A stretch of DNA of 9,224 bases from positions 1 through 9,224 of the forward strand of contig VGBY01000038.1 in NCBI GenBank assembly GCA_016870295.1, read 5' to 3'. The stretch's first letter is position 1. Each line of letters begins with the position of its first letter. The notes below the pieces were generated by a model. That model ran no database searches. It saw only the letters and a list, made by a program, of their open reading frames with translations, and was not told the origin of the DNA. Shown piece by piece: positions 1 to 5,336 of this stretch. The position numbers and the translations under genes were made by a program. Source of the DNA: Actinomycetota bacterium (GTDB lineage Bacteria > Actinomycetota > Acidimicrobiia > Acidimicrobiales > Ilumatobacteraceae).

Positions 1-101
1 CCAACGAACGTCTCGTGGCGTCGACGGTGAGCACCGCCGTCAACAACGTGCGCAACAAGGGTGCCGATCTCATCGAACCAACGACGACAACGTTGTTCTA
101 G
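1..101 (+). CDS. C-terminal fragment of an unidentified protein
   Basis: The frame that begins at base 3 is open from the window edge to a TAG at 99-101 and gives about 32 residues ending in the Thr-rich tail IEPTTTTLF. The rest of the gene lies upstream of the window. Codon use (GC-rich third positions) looks native. The stop codon overlaps the stop of the convergent HIT gene in the palindrome CTAG (98-101), so there is no intergenic space and no visible hairpin terminator. The fragment is too short and carries no motif that identifies a family, so no function is proposed. Confidence 0.55.
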   Translation, partial: NERLVASTVSTAVNNVRNKGADLIEPTTTTLF

Positions 102-517
102 AGCGCGCCGGGGACGCCATCGCTGCGCAACTGCGCGGCCAGTTTTGCTGCCGCGGCGGCGAGACGTTCTGGCGCGACATCCTTCTGTTGGTGGGCAAAG
201 TTCAAGTCGGCCATCTCGTCGGCGGGCACGCAGTGAAGATGGCAGTGGTTGACTTCGAAGCCGGCGATTACCAGTCCCACGCGCGCCCGATTGAAGGCCC
301 TGCGCTGAGCGTTCGCCACGTGGCGCGCAACACCGAAGACGTGCGCATTCAGTTCGGCGGACATGTCCATCCAATGATCGACAGGCTGACGTGGCACCAC
401 GAGGGCGTGACCGTCGGTGATGGGCGCAATGGTCATGAACACCACACAGTGGTCGTCCTTCAGGGCAAAGTGACCGGGCAATTCACCGTCAATAATTCGT
501 GTGAAGAGCGATGTCAT
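98..517 (-). CDS. HIT-family (histidine triad) nucleotide-binding protein
   Basis: A 139-residue protein of usual HIT length. The signature triad is visible as EVNHCHLHCVP, with His91, His93 and His95; in this family the triad binds the nucleotide phosphate and the central His is the nucleophile. The N-terminus FTRIIDGELPGHF and the segment IAPITDGHALVVPRQPV also match the fold. HIT proteins hydrolyse or transfer nucleotide phosphoramidates or dinucleoside polyphosphates; the substrate here cannot be told. The start at ATG 515-517 is preferred because the fold begins there; an in-frame extension to 559 adds 14 residues (MQASSRLSTTVLIA) that do not look like HIT sequence. No good Shine-Dalgarno is seen, but a TACTGT box lies 10 bases upstream. 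The gene is divergent from the pgsA-like gene. HIT genes are commonly found next to phosphatidyltransferase genes in actinobacteria, usually on the same strand. Confidence 0.9.
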   Translation of the reverse strand: MTSLFTRIIDGELPGHFALKDDHCVVFMTIAPITDGHALVVPRQPVDHWMDMSAELNAHVFGVARHVANAQRRAFNRARVGLVIAGFEVNHCHLHCVPADEMADLNFAHQQKDVAPERLAAAAAKLAAQLRSDGVPGAL

Positions 518-527
518 CGCGATGAGA

Positions 528-533
528 ACAGTA
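528..533 (-). promoter_or_regulatory. Candidate -10 box for the HIT gene
   Basis: On the minus strand TACTGT (a TAnnnT match) lies 10 bases before the ATG at 517. No convincing -35 box is present. This would give a leader of only a few bases. Weak evidence on its own; it gains some weight from similar boxes before other genes of the window. Confidence 0.25.
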
Positions 534-549
534 GTGGAGAGGCGAGAAC

Positions 550-555
550 TAGCCT
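550..555 (+). promoter_or_regulatory. Candidate -10 box for the pgsA-like operon
   Basis: TAGCCT lies exactly 6 bases before the ATA codon at 562, the same geometry as TACGCT before the DUF151 gene and TAGGCT before the gene at 8509. No TTGACA-like -35 is evident. If real, the transcript would start at or next to the ATA, making the mRNA leaderless. Confidence 0.35.
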
Positions 556-561
556 GCACGC

Positions 562-1128
562 ATACGTACGTGGCCGAATCTCGTCACCCTGGCACGACTG
601 TTATGTTTGCCGCTGTTCTTGTGGCTGTTGTTCGTGCGCGACGATCGCGAATTGGCGGCATGGTTGCTGGGTGCACTTGGTGCCACCGACTGGGTTGACG
701 GCTGGCTGGCGCGTCGCCTGAACCAGCGCAGTGAATTCGGAGCCGTCTTCGACCCCGCCGTCGACCGACTGTTGTTCATCGTTGGCGTTTTCGCAATCGT
801 CATAGACGGTTCGGTGCCGCCATGGTTCGGATGGGTGGTGATCGCACGCGAAGTGTTCATCGGGTTACTCATGCTTGGTGGCACTGCACTCGGCATGCCG
901 CGCTTCGCCGTGAATCAATGGGGCAAGAACTATACGTTCGCTCTGATGTTTGCCTTCCCGTTGCTGCTGATCGGCGCAAGCGACGCGGGATGGGCCCTCG
1001 GGGCGCGCAACGCCGGCTGGGCGATCGGCATTCCAGGTGTGGTGTTGTCGTACGCCACCGCGGTCGTCTACGTGCCCCAGGTCGTGCAGGGTGTTCGTGG
1101 CGCGCGGGCGAACGGCGTCTCAACCTGA
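562..1128 (+). CDS. pgsA: CDP-alcohol phosphatidyltransferase, PgsA-like
   Basis: Integral membrane enzyme that moves a phosphatidyl group from CDP-diacylglycerol to an alcohol; glycerol 3-phosphate is the most likely acceptor (phosphatidylglycerophosphate synthesis). The complete family motif DG-x2-AR-x8-G-x3-D-x3-D is present: Asp46, Gly47, Ala50, Arg51, Gly60, Asp64 and Asp68 (numbered from 562), with the extra Asp43 upstream. Several hydrophobic helices follow. The first standard start in frame is TTG 607, but starting there would remove the typical N-terminal segment TWPNLVTLARLL, which is encoded in the same frame from 568. The frame is open back to a TAG at 550-552 and has no ATG, GTG or TTG before 607. 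ATA 562 would give MRTWPNLVTLARLL, a natural family N-terminus, so it is used here; it may be a rare AUA start or a sequence variant of ATG. The acceptor alcohol, hence the symbol, is inferred. It lies 16 bases before gcvH. Confidence 0.85.
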   Translation: MRTWPNLVTLARLLCLPLFLWLLFVRDDRELAAWLLGALGATDWVDGWLARRLNQRSEFGAVFDPAVDRLLFIVGVFAIVIDGSVPPWFGWVVIAREVFIGLLMLGGTALGMPRFAVNQWGKNYTFALMFAFPLLLIGASDAGWALGARNAGWAIGIPGVVLSYATAVVYVPQVVQGVRGARANGVST

Positions 1129-1131
1129 GGC

Positions 1132-1137
1132 TACGGT
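1132..1137 (+). promoter_or_regulatory. Candidate -10 box for gcvH
   Basis: TACGGT is followed by 7 bases and then the gcvH ATG. It sits in the 16-base gap after the pgsA-like stop codon, so it would be an internal operon promoter giving a nearly leaderless message. No clear -35. The overlapping TTGAGG could instead act as a weak ribosome binding site. Confidence 0.3.
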
Positions 1138-1144
1138 TGAGGCC

Positions 1145-1519
1145 ATGCAGGTTCCCGACGATCTCTCCTACACCCCCCAGCATGAGTGGGTGCGAATCAC
1201 GAACGGGGTCGCGCGAATCGGCATCACCGATTATGCGCAGGACGCACTCGGTGACGTGGTGTTCGTCGGGGTACCGGCAGTGGGAACACAGGTCACGGCC
1301 GATCAGTCGTTCACCGAAGTTGAGAGCACCAAGAGCGTGTCCGACATCTACGCGCCGGTCAATGGCACGGTGTCACTGGTGAACACCGACCTCGCCACGC
1401 AGCCCGAGTTACTGAACAAAGACCCGTATGGTGCCGGCTGGATATGTGAGATCAGGATCGACGGCAGCACACCGGCACTGCTCGATGCGGCTGCGTATCG
1501 GGCTCTCGTCGGGGCGTGA
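1145..1519 (+). CDS. gcvH: Glycine cleavage system H protein
   Basis: 124 residues, the usual H-protein length. This lipoyl carrier accepts the aminomethyl group from glycine at the P-protein, presents it to the T-protein, and is reoxidised by dihydrolipoyl dehydrogenase. The N-terminal YTPQHEWVR (residues 9-17), GITDYAQDALGDVVFVGVP (26-44) and the lipoyl site FTEVESTKSVSDIYAPVNG are all present; the lipoylated lysine is Lys63 (codon 1331-1333). The C-terminal NKDPYGAGWICEIRI is also typical. The start at ATG 1145 gives exactly the conserved N-terminus. It heads a gene order known from Mycobacterium (gcvH, garA, ftsR, DUF151, merR). The partners GcvT and GcvP are in this window; the L-protein and lipoate enzymes are not. 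Confidence 0.97.
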   Translation: MQVPDDLSYTPQHEWVRITNGVARIGITDYAQDALGDVVFVGVPAVGTQVTADQSFTEVESTKSVSDIYAPVNGTVSLVNTDLATQPELLNKDPYGAGWICEIRIDGSTPALLDAAAYRALVGA

Positions 1520-1531
1520 ATAGCGAGCCCC

Positions 1532-2011
1532 ATGCAGTACGTCTTTTGCAACCAATGCGGTCACCGCAACCCACCTTCGTCGACGTTCTGCTCGTCATGT
1601 GGTGCGGTGCTCGACAAGCCGAGTCTGCGCACGAACGTGCTGCCGAAGACCGACCCGCTGCTTGACGGTCTCGGTGGTGAGGACAATGCAGTCGTGCACA
1701 GCGGTGAGGTGGCACCCGGCGAGGTACTGCTCGTGGTGCGTCAAGGGCCCGAGATCGGCACGCGCTACACCTTGGAGGGTGACCAGGTCTCGGTCGGCCG
1801 CGTACCCGACAACGACATCCAGCTCGACGACTTCACGGTGTCGCGCCAACACGCCGTGTTCGTGCGGCAGGGCGACGCGTGGCTGGTGCGCGACCTCGGC
1901 TCCTTGAACGGCACCTACGTAAACAGCCGTCGCGTCGAGGAGTCGGTCGTGCAACACGGCGACGAAATACAAGTGGGTCGCTTCCGACTTGTCGCATTCT
2001 TCGGGTCCTGA
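1532..2011 (+). CDS. Zinc-ribbon and FHA-domain protein, GarA/OdhI-like
   Basis: 159 residues in two parts. Residues 6-23 form a small zinc ribbon, with Cys6-x2-Cys9 and Cys20-x2-Cys23 as probable zinc ligands. After a linker, residues about 64-157 form a forkhead-associated domain, a phosphothreonine-binding fold, with the conserved Gly89-Arg90, Ser104-Arg105-x-His107 and the loop LGSLNGTYVN (122-131). The FHA half closely resembles mycobacterial GarA (LLVV-x2-GP, TVSR-x-H, GSLNGTYVN, a late GDE-x2-G-x-FRLV), and the gene occupies the garA position right after gcvH. GarA/OdhI bind 2-oxoglutarate dehydrogenase and glutamate-metabolism enzymes and are switched off by phosphorylation of a threonine in an N-terminal ETTSV motif. 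No such motif is present here; Thr34 and Thr40 are the nearest linker threonines. Function by analogy is therefore uncertain. The start ATG 1532 lies 12 bases after gcvH, and 3 bases separate the stop from the next gene. Confidence 0.88.
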   Translation: MQYVFCNQCGHRNPPSSTFCSSCGAVLDKPSLRTNVLPKTDPLLDGLGGEDNAVVHSGEVAPGEVLLVVRQGPEIGTRYTLEGDQVSVGRVPDNDIQLDDFTVSRQHAVFVRQGDAWLVRDLGSLNGTYVNSRRVEESVVQHGDEIQVGRFRLVAFFGS

Positions 2012-2014
2012 GCG

Positions 2015-2788
2015 ATGCCGGAGCAGTACTACACCATCGGCGAAGTGCTCGCGCTGCTGCTCGAGGAGTTTCCGGATATCACCATCAGCAAGATTCGGTT
2101 CCTCGAAAGTCAAGGATTGATTACTCCGGAACGCACCACCGCCGGCTACCGCAAGTTCACCAAACCCGAAGTTGAGCGTCTGCGTTTCATCCTCCGCGAA
2201 CAAAAGGACAACTTTTTGCCGTTGCGTGTGATTCGCGATCGGTTGGAAGGCGAGACGAGTGACGGTTTGCTCCGCCCGGACGACATCACCGACCCAAGCA
2301 TGCCGCGCGGAATTCGTGCGCCCTCGGTTGGGCATCCGACGAATCGCGCCACGGCCGAGCGGGCGTCGGTGGTACCGGCGCCCAATTCGGCGAAGAAGAA
2401 GCGCCCCGAACGCCTCAGCAAGTTGGACATCCTGGAATCGACCGGTGTGGATTCGTCGATGCTGACAGCGCTGGAAAGAATGAAGTTCGTTCGTCCGCAA
2501 CTGATGGGAACCGAACCGTTCTACGACGAGACGGATCGCGACATCGTTCATCTCGCCGGACGCCTGGCGGCACTCGGAGTAGAGCCACGACTGTTGATGG
2601 CCTGGCGGTTGGCGGCCGAACGTGAAGCCGATGTCTTCGAACCGATCGTGAAAGCGGCACAGAATTCGGGCGGTGGCGACCGTCGCGACGATGCGATGAA
2701 GTTGCTCGACGACCTTGTCGGTCTTGGCGAAGAATTGCGAACTGCGCTGCTACGCAACGTCACCAAGGGCTTGCGCTCGGGTTCTTAG
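2015..2788 (+). CDS. ftsR: MerR-family regulator, FtsR-like
   Basis: 257 residues. An N-terminal winged helix of MerR type covers about residues 6-78: YTIGEVLALLLEEFPDITISKIRFLESQGLI, then the wing TTAGYRKFTKPEVERLRFILREQ and PLRVIRDRLEG. This arrangement, including the SKIRFLE-x-QGLITP-x-RT-x2-GYRKF stretch, matches the actinobacterial FtsR group (Rv1828 in M. tuberculosis, FtsR in Corynebacterium, an activator of ftsZ). A low-complexity Pro/Arg/Ala linker (about 91-133) leads to a helical C-terminal domain (about 135-250) of the group-specific type, with no Cys cluster expected of metal sensors. ATG 2015 is only 3 bases after the FHA stop, implying translational coupling. The symbol rests on sequence resemblance plus conserved gene order; its target in this organism is not shown. 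Confidence 0.87.
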   Translation: MPEQYYTIGEVLALLLEEFPDITISKIRFLESQGLITPERTTAGYRKFTKPEVERLRFILREQKDNFLPLRVIRDRLEGETSDGLLRPDDITDPSMPRGIRAPSVGHPTNRATAERASVVPAPNSAKKKRPERLSKLDILESTGVDSSMLTALERMKFVRPQLMGTEPFYDETDRDIVHLAGRLAALGVEPRLLMAWRLAAEREADVFEPIVKAAQNSGGGDRRDDAMKLLDDLVGLGEELRTALLRNVTKGLRSGS

Positions 2789-2796
2789 GCCGTTGC

Positions 2797-2802
2797 TACG
2801 CT
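2797..2802 (+). promoter_or_regulatory. Candidate -10 box for the DUF151 gene
   Basis: TACGCT is followed by exactly 6 bases and then the ATG at 2809, in the 20-base gap between the ftsR-like and DUF151 genes. No purine-rich ribosome binding site is present in the gap. The geometry fits a leaderless transcript. A TTGCGC at 2771-2776 is 20 bases away, too far to be a confident -35. Confidence 0.33.
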
Positions 2803-2808
2803 GACGCC

Positions 2809-3324
2809 ATGAGTGCCGGCGACTCGATTGACTCCGTGCAACTCGATCTGGTTGGGGTTCTCGTAGATACACCAGCCAATGTTCCTGTCATGCACCTGCG
2901 TGAGCAGGCCGGCGAACGTCGTGTGTTGAGTATCTACATCGGCGCAGCGGAGGCGAGTGCGATACGCATCATGCTTGACGGGCACACACCACCACGACCG
3001 TTGACCCACGACTTGATGGTCAACGTCTTTGAGGATCTCGGCGCGCATGTCAACCGCGTGGTGATCACCGAGATGCGAAACCACACCTACTTCGCCGAAC
3101 TACAAGTCGTGCACAACGGCCAGCGCCATGTGATTTCCTGTCGTCCGTCCGACGCCGTGGCGATTGCGATGCGGGCCGAGGTGCCGATCACTGCCAGCCG
3201 CGACCTCTTGGACGAGGTCGGCCAAGTCATCGATGAATCCGAGGAGGAGGCTGACGCCGAGGTACTCGAGGAATTCCGTGACTTCATTGACAGCATTAAC
3301 CCCGAAGACTTCCAAGAGAAGTAG
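2809..3324 (+). CDS. DUF151 / bifunctional nuclease domain protein
   Basis: 171 residues. The single BFN domain covers about residues 10-130: LSIYIGAAEASAI (40-52), RPLTHDL (63-69), HTYFAELQV (92-100) and the signature SCRPSDAVAIAMR (110-122), followed by EVPITAS. The last 35 residues are strongly acidic (SEEEADAEVLEEF) and probably helical, as is common in actinobacterial members. The family is named for nuclease activity reported for plant homologues; the bacterial role is not established. Neighbours are the FtsR-like and second MerR genes, the same order as Rv1828-Rv1829-Rv1830 in M. tuberculosis. Start at ATG 2809 is supported by the TAnnnT box 6 bases upstream and by the domain beginning at once. 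Confidence 0.92.
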   Translation: MSAGDSIDSVQLDLVGVLVDTPANVPVMHLREQAGERRVLSIYIGAAEASAIRIMLDGHTPPRPLTHDLMVNVFEDLGAHVNRVVITEMRNHTYFAELQVVHNGQRHVISCRPSDAVAIAMRAEVPITASRDLLDEVGQVIDESEEEADAEVLEEFRDFIDSINPEDFQEK

Positions 3325-3329
3325 CACGG

Positions 3330-3359
3330 TTGGCGCAGGGGCGAGGCCACCCCTAGCGT
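3330..3359 (+). promoter_or_regulatory. Candidate promoter before the second MerR gene
   Basis: TTGGCG (3330-3335) and TAGCGT (3354-3359) are separated by 18 bases, in the 33-base gap after the DUF151 gene. This is the only pair in the window where both a -35-like and a -10-like hexamer are seen. Transcription would begin near the ATG at 3370, so if it is used the upstream GTG at 3358, which overlaps the -10 box, could not be the start. Inferred from sequence only. Confidence 0.33.
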
Positions 3360-3369
3360 GAGAGTTCCG

Positions 3370-3879
3370 ATGGGCGGAGTGCGTACCAACAACCTTGAAT
3401 CGGCGCGCACGTATAGCGGCACGCAGGCCGCCGACATCGTCGGCATCTCGTACCGGCAACTCGATTACTGGGCACGAACCGACCTCGTGCGACCATCGGC
3501 GACCGACGCCGCCGGTAGTGGTTCGCGAAGGGAATACGTCTACCGCGACCTGCTGGAACTGAAGGTCATCAAGAATCTGCTTGACGCCGGAATCAAGTTG
3601 GAGTCGGTGCGCGAAGTGTTCAACTACCTGCGTCGTCACGTCACCACCGACGTGGCATCGGCGCACATCGTGATCAGCGGTAAGAGCGTGGTGCTCTGTG
3701 ACGGCGATCATCTCATCGACGCGGTTCGCAACGGGCAAGGCGTCTTGAACGTTTTGCCACTCGCCACCGTGAAGAACGAACTCGATGCCAAGATCATCGA
3801 GTTGAAGCGCCGCGAACGTCAGGCACCTGCAGGTGTGCAAACTGCTGCGCAGCGCACGTCGAACGTCAGCGCGCGGTAG
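3370..3879 (+). CDS. MerR-family transcriptional regulator, Rv1830-like
   Basis: 169 residues from ATG 3370. The helix-turn-helix and wing cover about residues 14-85: SGTQAADIVGISYRQLDYWARTDLVRPS, then SRREYVYRDLLELKVIKNLLDAGIKLESVREVFNYLR. The GISYRQLDYWART segment and the following AHIVISGKSVVLCDGDHLIDAVRNGQGVLNVLPL domain (about 97-135) match the second MerR-type regulator of the mycobacterial gcvH-garA locus (Rv1830). No ligand-binding cysteines are seen and its targets are not known from the sequence. GTG 3358 is an alternative start adding four residues; ATG 3370 is preferred because GAGAG (3360-3364) lies 5 bases before it and because 3354-3359 looks like a -10 box. The stop is 3 bases before gcvT, so the two are probably translationally coupled, which could link this regulator to glycine metabolism. 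Confidence 0.88.
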   Translation: MGGVRTNNLESARTYSGTQAADIVGISYRQLDYWARTDLVRPSATDAAGSGSRREYVYRDLLELKVIKNLLDAGIKLESVREVFNYLRRHVTTDVASAHIVISGKSVVLCDGDHLIDAVRNGQGVLNVLPLATVKNELDAKIIELKRRERQAPAGVQTAAQRTSNVSAR

Positions 3880-3882
3880 GCC

Positions 3883-4935
3883 ATGACGGGCAACCGTCGC
3901 TCGCCCCTCGACGCGTTGCATCGCGAACTTGGTGCGAAGTTGGTGCCGTTCGGCGGTTGGGAGATGCCGTTGTCGTATCCTGCCGGCACGATCGCCGAGC
4001 ATCTTGCGTGTCGCAACGAAGCCGCACTCTTCGATGTGTCGCACCTCGGCACGGTACGGCTAGATGGCGCGGGAGCATTTGATCGACTACAACATGCCCT
4101 TACCAACGACTTGCGAAAGATTGGTGTCGGTCGAGCGCAATACACGCACTCCTGCAACGATCGGGGTGGAGTGGTGGACGACATCATCGTTTGGTGGGTG
4201 GCCGACCAGGTGTTTGATGTAATGCCGAATGCGTCGAATACCGAGAGCGTTGTCCGCGCGATTGGGGGCGTTGATACAACCGCCTGTCGCGCGGTGCTCG
4301 CCGTACAAGGACCACGTGCGCGCGAACGTGTGGCACGCGTGTCGACGGAGGCAGCGAACGTCAAACGATTTCGAGTACAAGCAATTAACGTGCTCGGGGC
4401 CGAGTGCGTGGTGGCCGGAACCGGCTACACCGGGGAGGATGGTGTCGAGATCGCCGTCCCAGTGGAACACGCAGAGCGTGTGGCCCGAGCGTTGCTCGAC
4501 GCAGGAGTGCAGCCGGCTGGTCTCGGTGCCCGCGATACGTTGCGCCTAGAGGCTGCTCTGCCACTGCACGGCCACGAGTTGTCGTCTGACATCACCACGC
4601 TGGAAGCAGACCTCGGGTGGGTCATTGGTTGGGAAAAGGCCGAGTTTGCGGGTCGCAGCGCCCTTGCTGAGCAGCGGGAGATCGGCGTGCAGAGGGTGTT
4701 GTGCGGTCTGCGTACCGAATCGCGCCGACCGCCCCGCGACGGCGCCCGAGTGCTCTGGCACGGTCGGGATGTCGGGGTGGTGACCAGCGGCAACTTTTCA
4801 CCCGTGCTCGGGGTGGGCATCGCACTGGCGCTGGTGGAGCCAGCGTCTGCGGTGGTGGACACCGAGGTGGTGGTGCGGGTCCGTGACGCCGAGATGCCGG
4901 CGCGTGTGGTGAAGCGCCCGTTCGTCGCCCGTTAG
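3883..4935 (+). CDS. gcvT: Glycine cleavage system T protein (aminomethyltransferase)
   Basis: 350 residues, close to the family's usual 360. It takes the aminomethyl group held on lipoyl-GcvH, releases ammonia and makes 5,10-methylene-tetrahydrofolate. Visible landmarks in order: LVPFGGWEMPL (20-30), AALFDVSHLG (47-56), LTND (73-76), GGVVDDIIVWW (95-105, the segment carrying the folate-side catalytic aspartate), AVQGP (140-144), GYTGEDGVEI (181-190), GLGARDTLRLEA (213-224), LGWVIGWEK, and the C-terminal SGNFSPVLGVGIALA and PARVVKRPFV. No key residue appears to be missing. It is the last gene of the plus-strand run, 3 bases behind the MerR gene. In M. tuberculosis gcvT is elsewhere in the genome, so its place here is a local arrangement. 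Its TAG overlaps the stop of the convergent hypothetical gene. Confidence 0.96.
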   Translation: MTGNRRSPLDALHRELGAKLVPFGGWEMPLSYPAGTIAEHLACRNEAALFDVSHLGTVRLDGAGAFDRLQHALTNDLRKIGVGRAQYTHSCNDRGGVVDDIIVWWVADQVFDVMPNASNTESVVRAIGGVDTTACRAVLAVQGPRARERVARVSTEAANVKRFRVQAINVLGAECVVAGTGYTGEDGVEIAVPVEHAERVARALLDAGVQPAGLGARDTLRLEAALPLHGHELSSDITTLEADLGWVIGWEKAEFAGRSALAEQREIGVQRVLCGLRTESRRPPRDGARVLWHGRDVGVVTSGNFSPVLGVGIALALVEPASAVVDTEVVVRVRDAEMPARVVKRPFVAR

Positions 4936-5333
4936 GAAGCAGTCGGGGTCGAACCAGGCGTCGCGGTCGAACCAGGCATCGGCGCCGGCGGAGGCGAAGT
5001 TGTCGAAGCGGGTTTGGGCACCAGGTTGGACACCGCCTTGCCCGCCAGGGTGGGCAGGAAGTTGATCAGCGAACCCGCCTGATCGGCCATGCCGGCGATG
5101 CGGCGAATCGGGTCCTCGACGTCATCCAACAAGCGATTCACACGGGCCGCAGCTTGGTTGAGATTGTCCATCGTGGTGCCGAAGTTCTCCAGTGCGACGA
5201 TGAGGGCCTCGACCGTACGACGACCTTGATCCGCCAGTTTCACACCTTCGGTGACGGGGTCGATGTTGCGCAGCAGCGCCAGAACATCGTTGACCATCTT
5301 TGTTATGTCGAGTGGTGACGACGTGTCGGGCAC
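4932..5333 (-). CDS. Small helical hypothetical protein coupled to gcvP
   Basis: 133 residues from GTG 5331-5333. I do not recognise the family. Residues about 8-105 are predicted by eye to be mostly amphipathic helix (ITKMVNDVLALLRNIDPV, VEALIVALENFGTTMDNL, AARVNRLLDDVEDPIRRI, LINFLPTLAGKAVSNLV), suggesting a helical bundle or coiled coil. The last 25 residues are a Pro/Ser/Thr-rich tail with a duplicated PGST unit. There is no signal peptide and no clear membrane segment. The GTG start is chosen because it lies just 3 bases after the gcvP stop; ATG 5297 is an alternative 12 residues shorter. It is cotranscribed with gcvP and so presumably under the same glycine riboswitch. A phasin-like or scaffold role could be imagined from the composition but nothing proves it. 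Confidence 0.72.
   Translation of the reverse strand: MPDTSSPLDITKMVNDVLALLRNIDPVTEGVKLADQGRRTVEALIVALENFGTTMDNLNQAAARVNRLLDDVEDPIRRIAGMADQAGSLINFLPTLAGKAVSNLVPKPASTTSPPPAPMPGSTATPGSTPTAS
4946..4981. repeat. Two tandem copies of an 18-base unit
   Basis: Positions 4946-4963 and 4964-4981 match at 16 of 18 bases and share the 13-base core GGTCGAACCAGGC. On the minus strand they encode the repeated PGST(A/P)T in the tail of the hypothetical protein, so this is a small in-frame coding repeat rather than a mobile or regulatory element. Confidence 0.8.
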
Positions 5334-5336
5334 GGC

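Noticed and set aside
188..721. Plus-strand open frame of 177 codons opposite the HIT gene
   Set aside because: Antisense of the HIT gene and out of frame with the phosphatidyltransferase motif; composition unlike a real protein.
1595..2551. Minus-strand open frame of 318 codons opposite the FHA and ftsR-like genes
   Set aside because: Shadow frame of GC-rich coding sequence; the plus strand has clear domain matches and the minus translation has none.
3337..3354. AGGGG-N8-CCCCT hairpin before the second MerR gene as a terminator
   Set aside because: Only five pairs, an eight-base loop and no following T-run; it more likely lies by chance in the spacer of a candidate promoter.
3100..4044. 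Minus-strand open frame of 314 codons opposite DUF151, MerR and gcvT
   Set aside because: Spans three well-identified plus-strand genes and has no recognisable domain.
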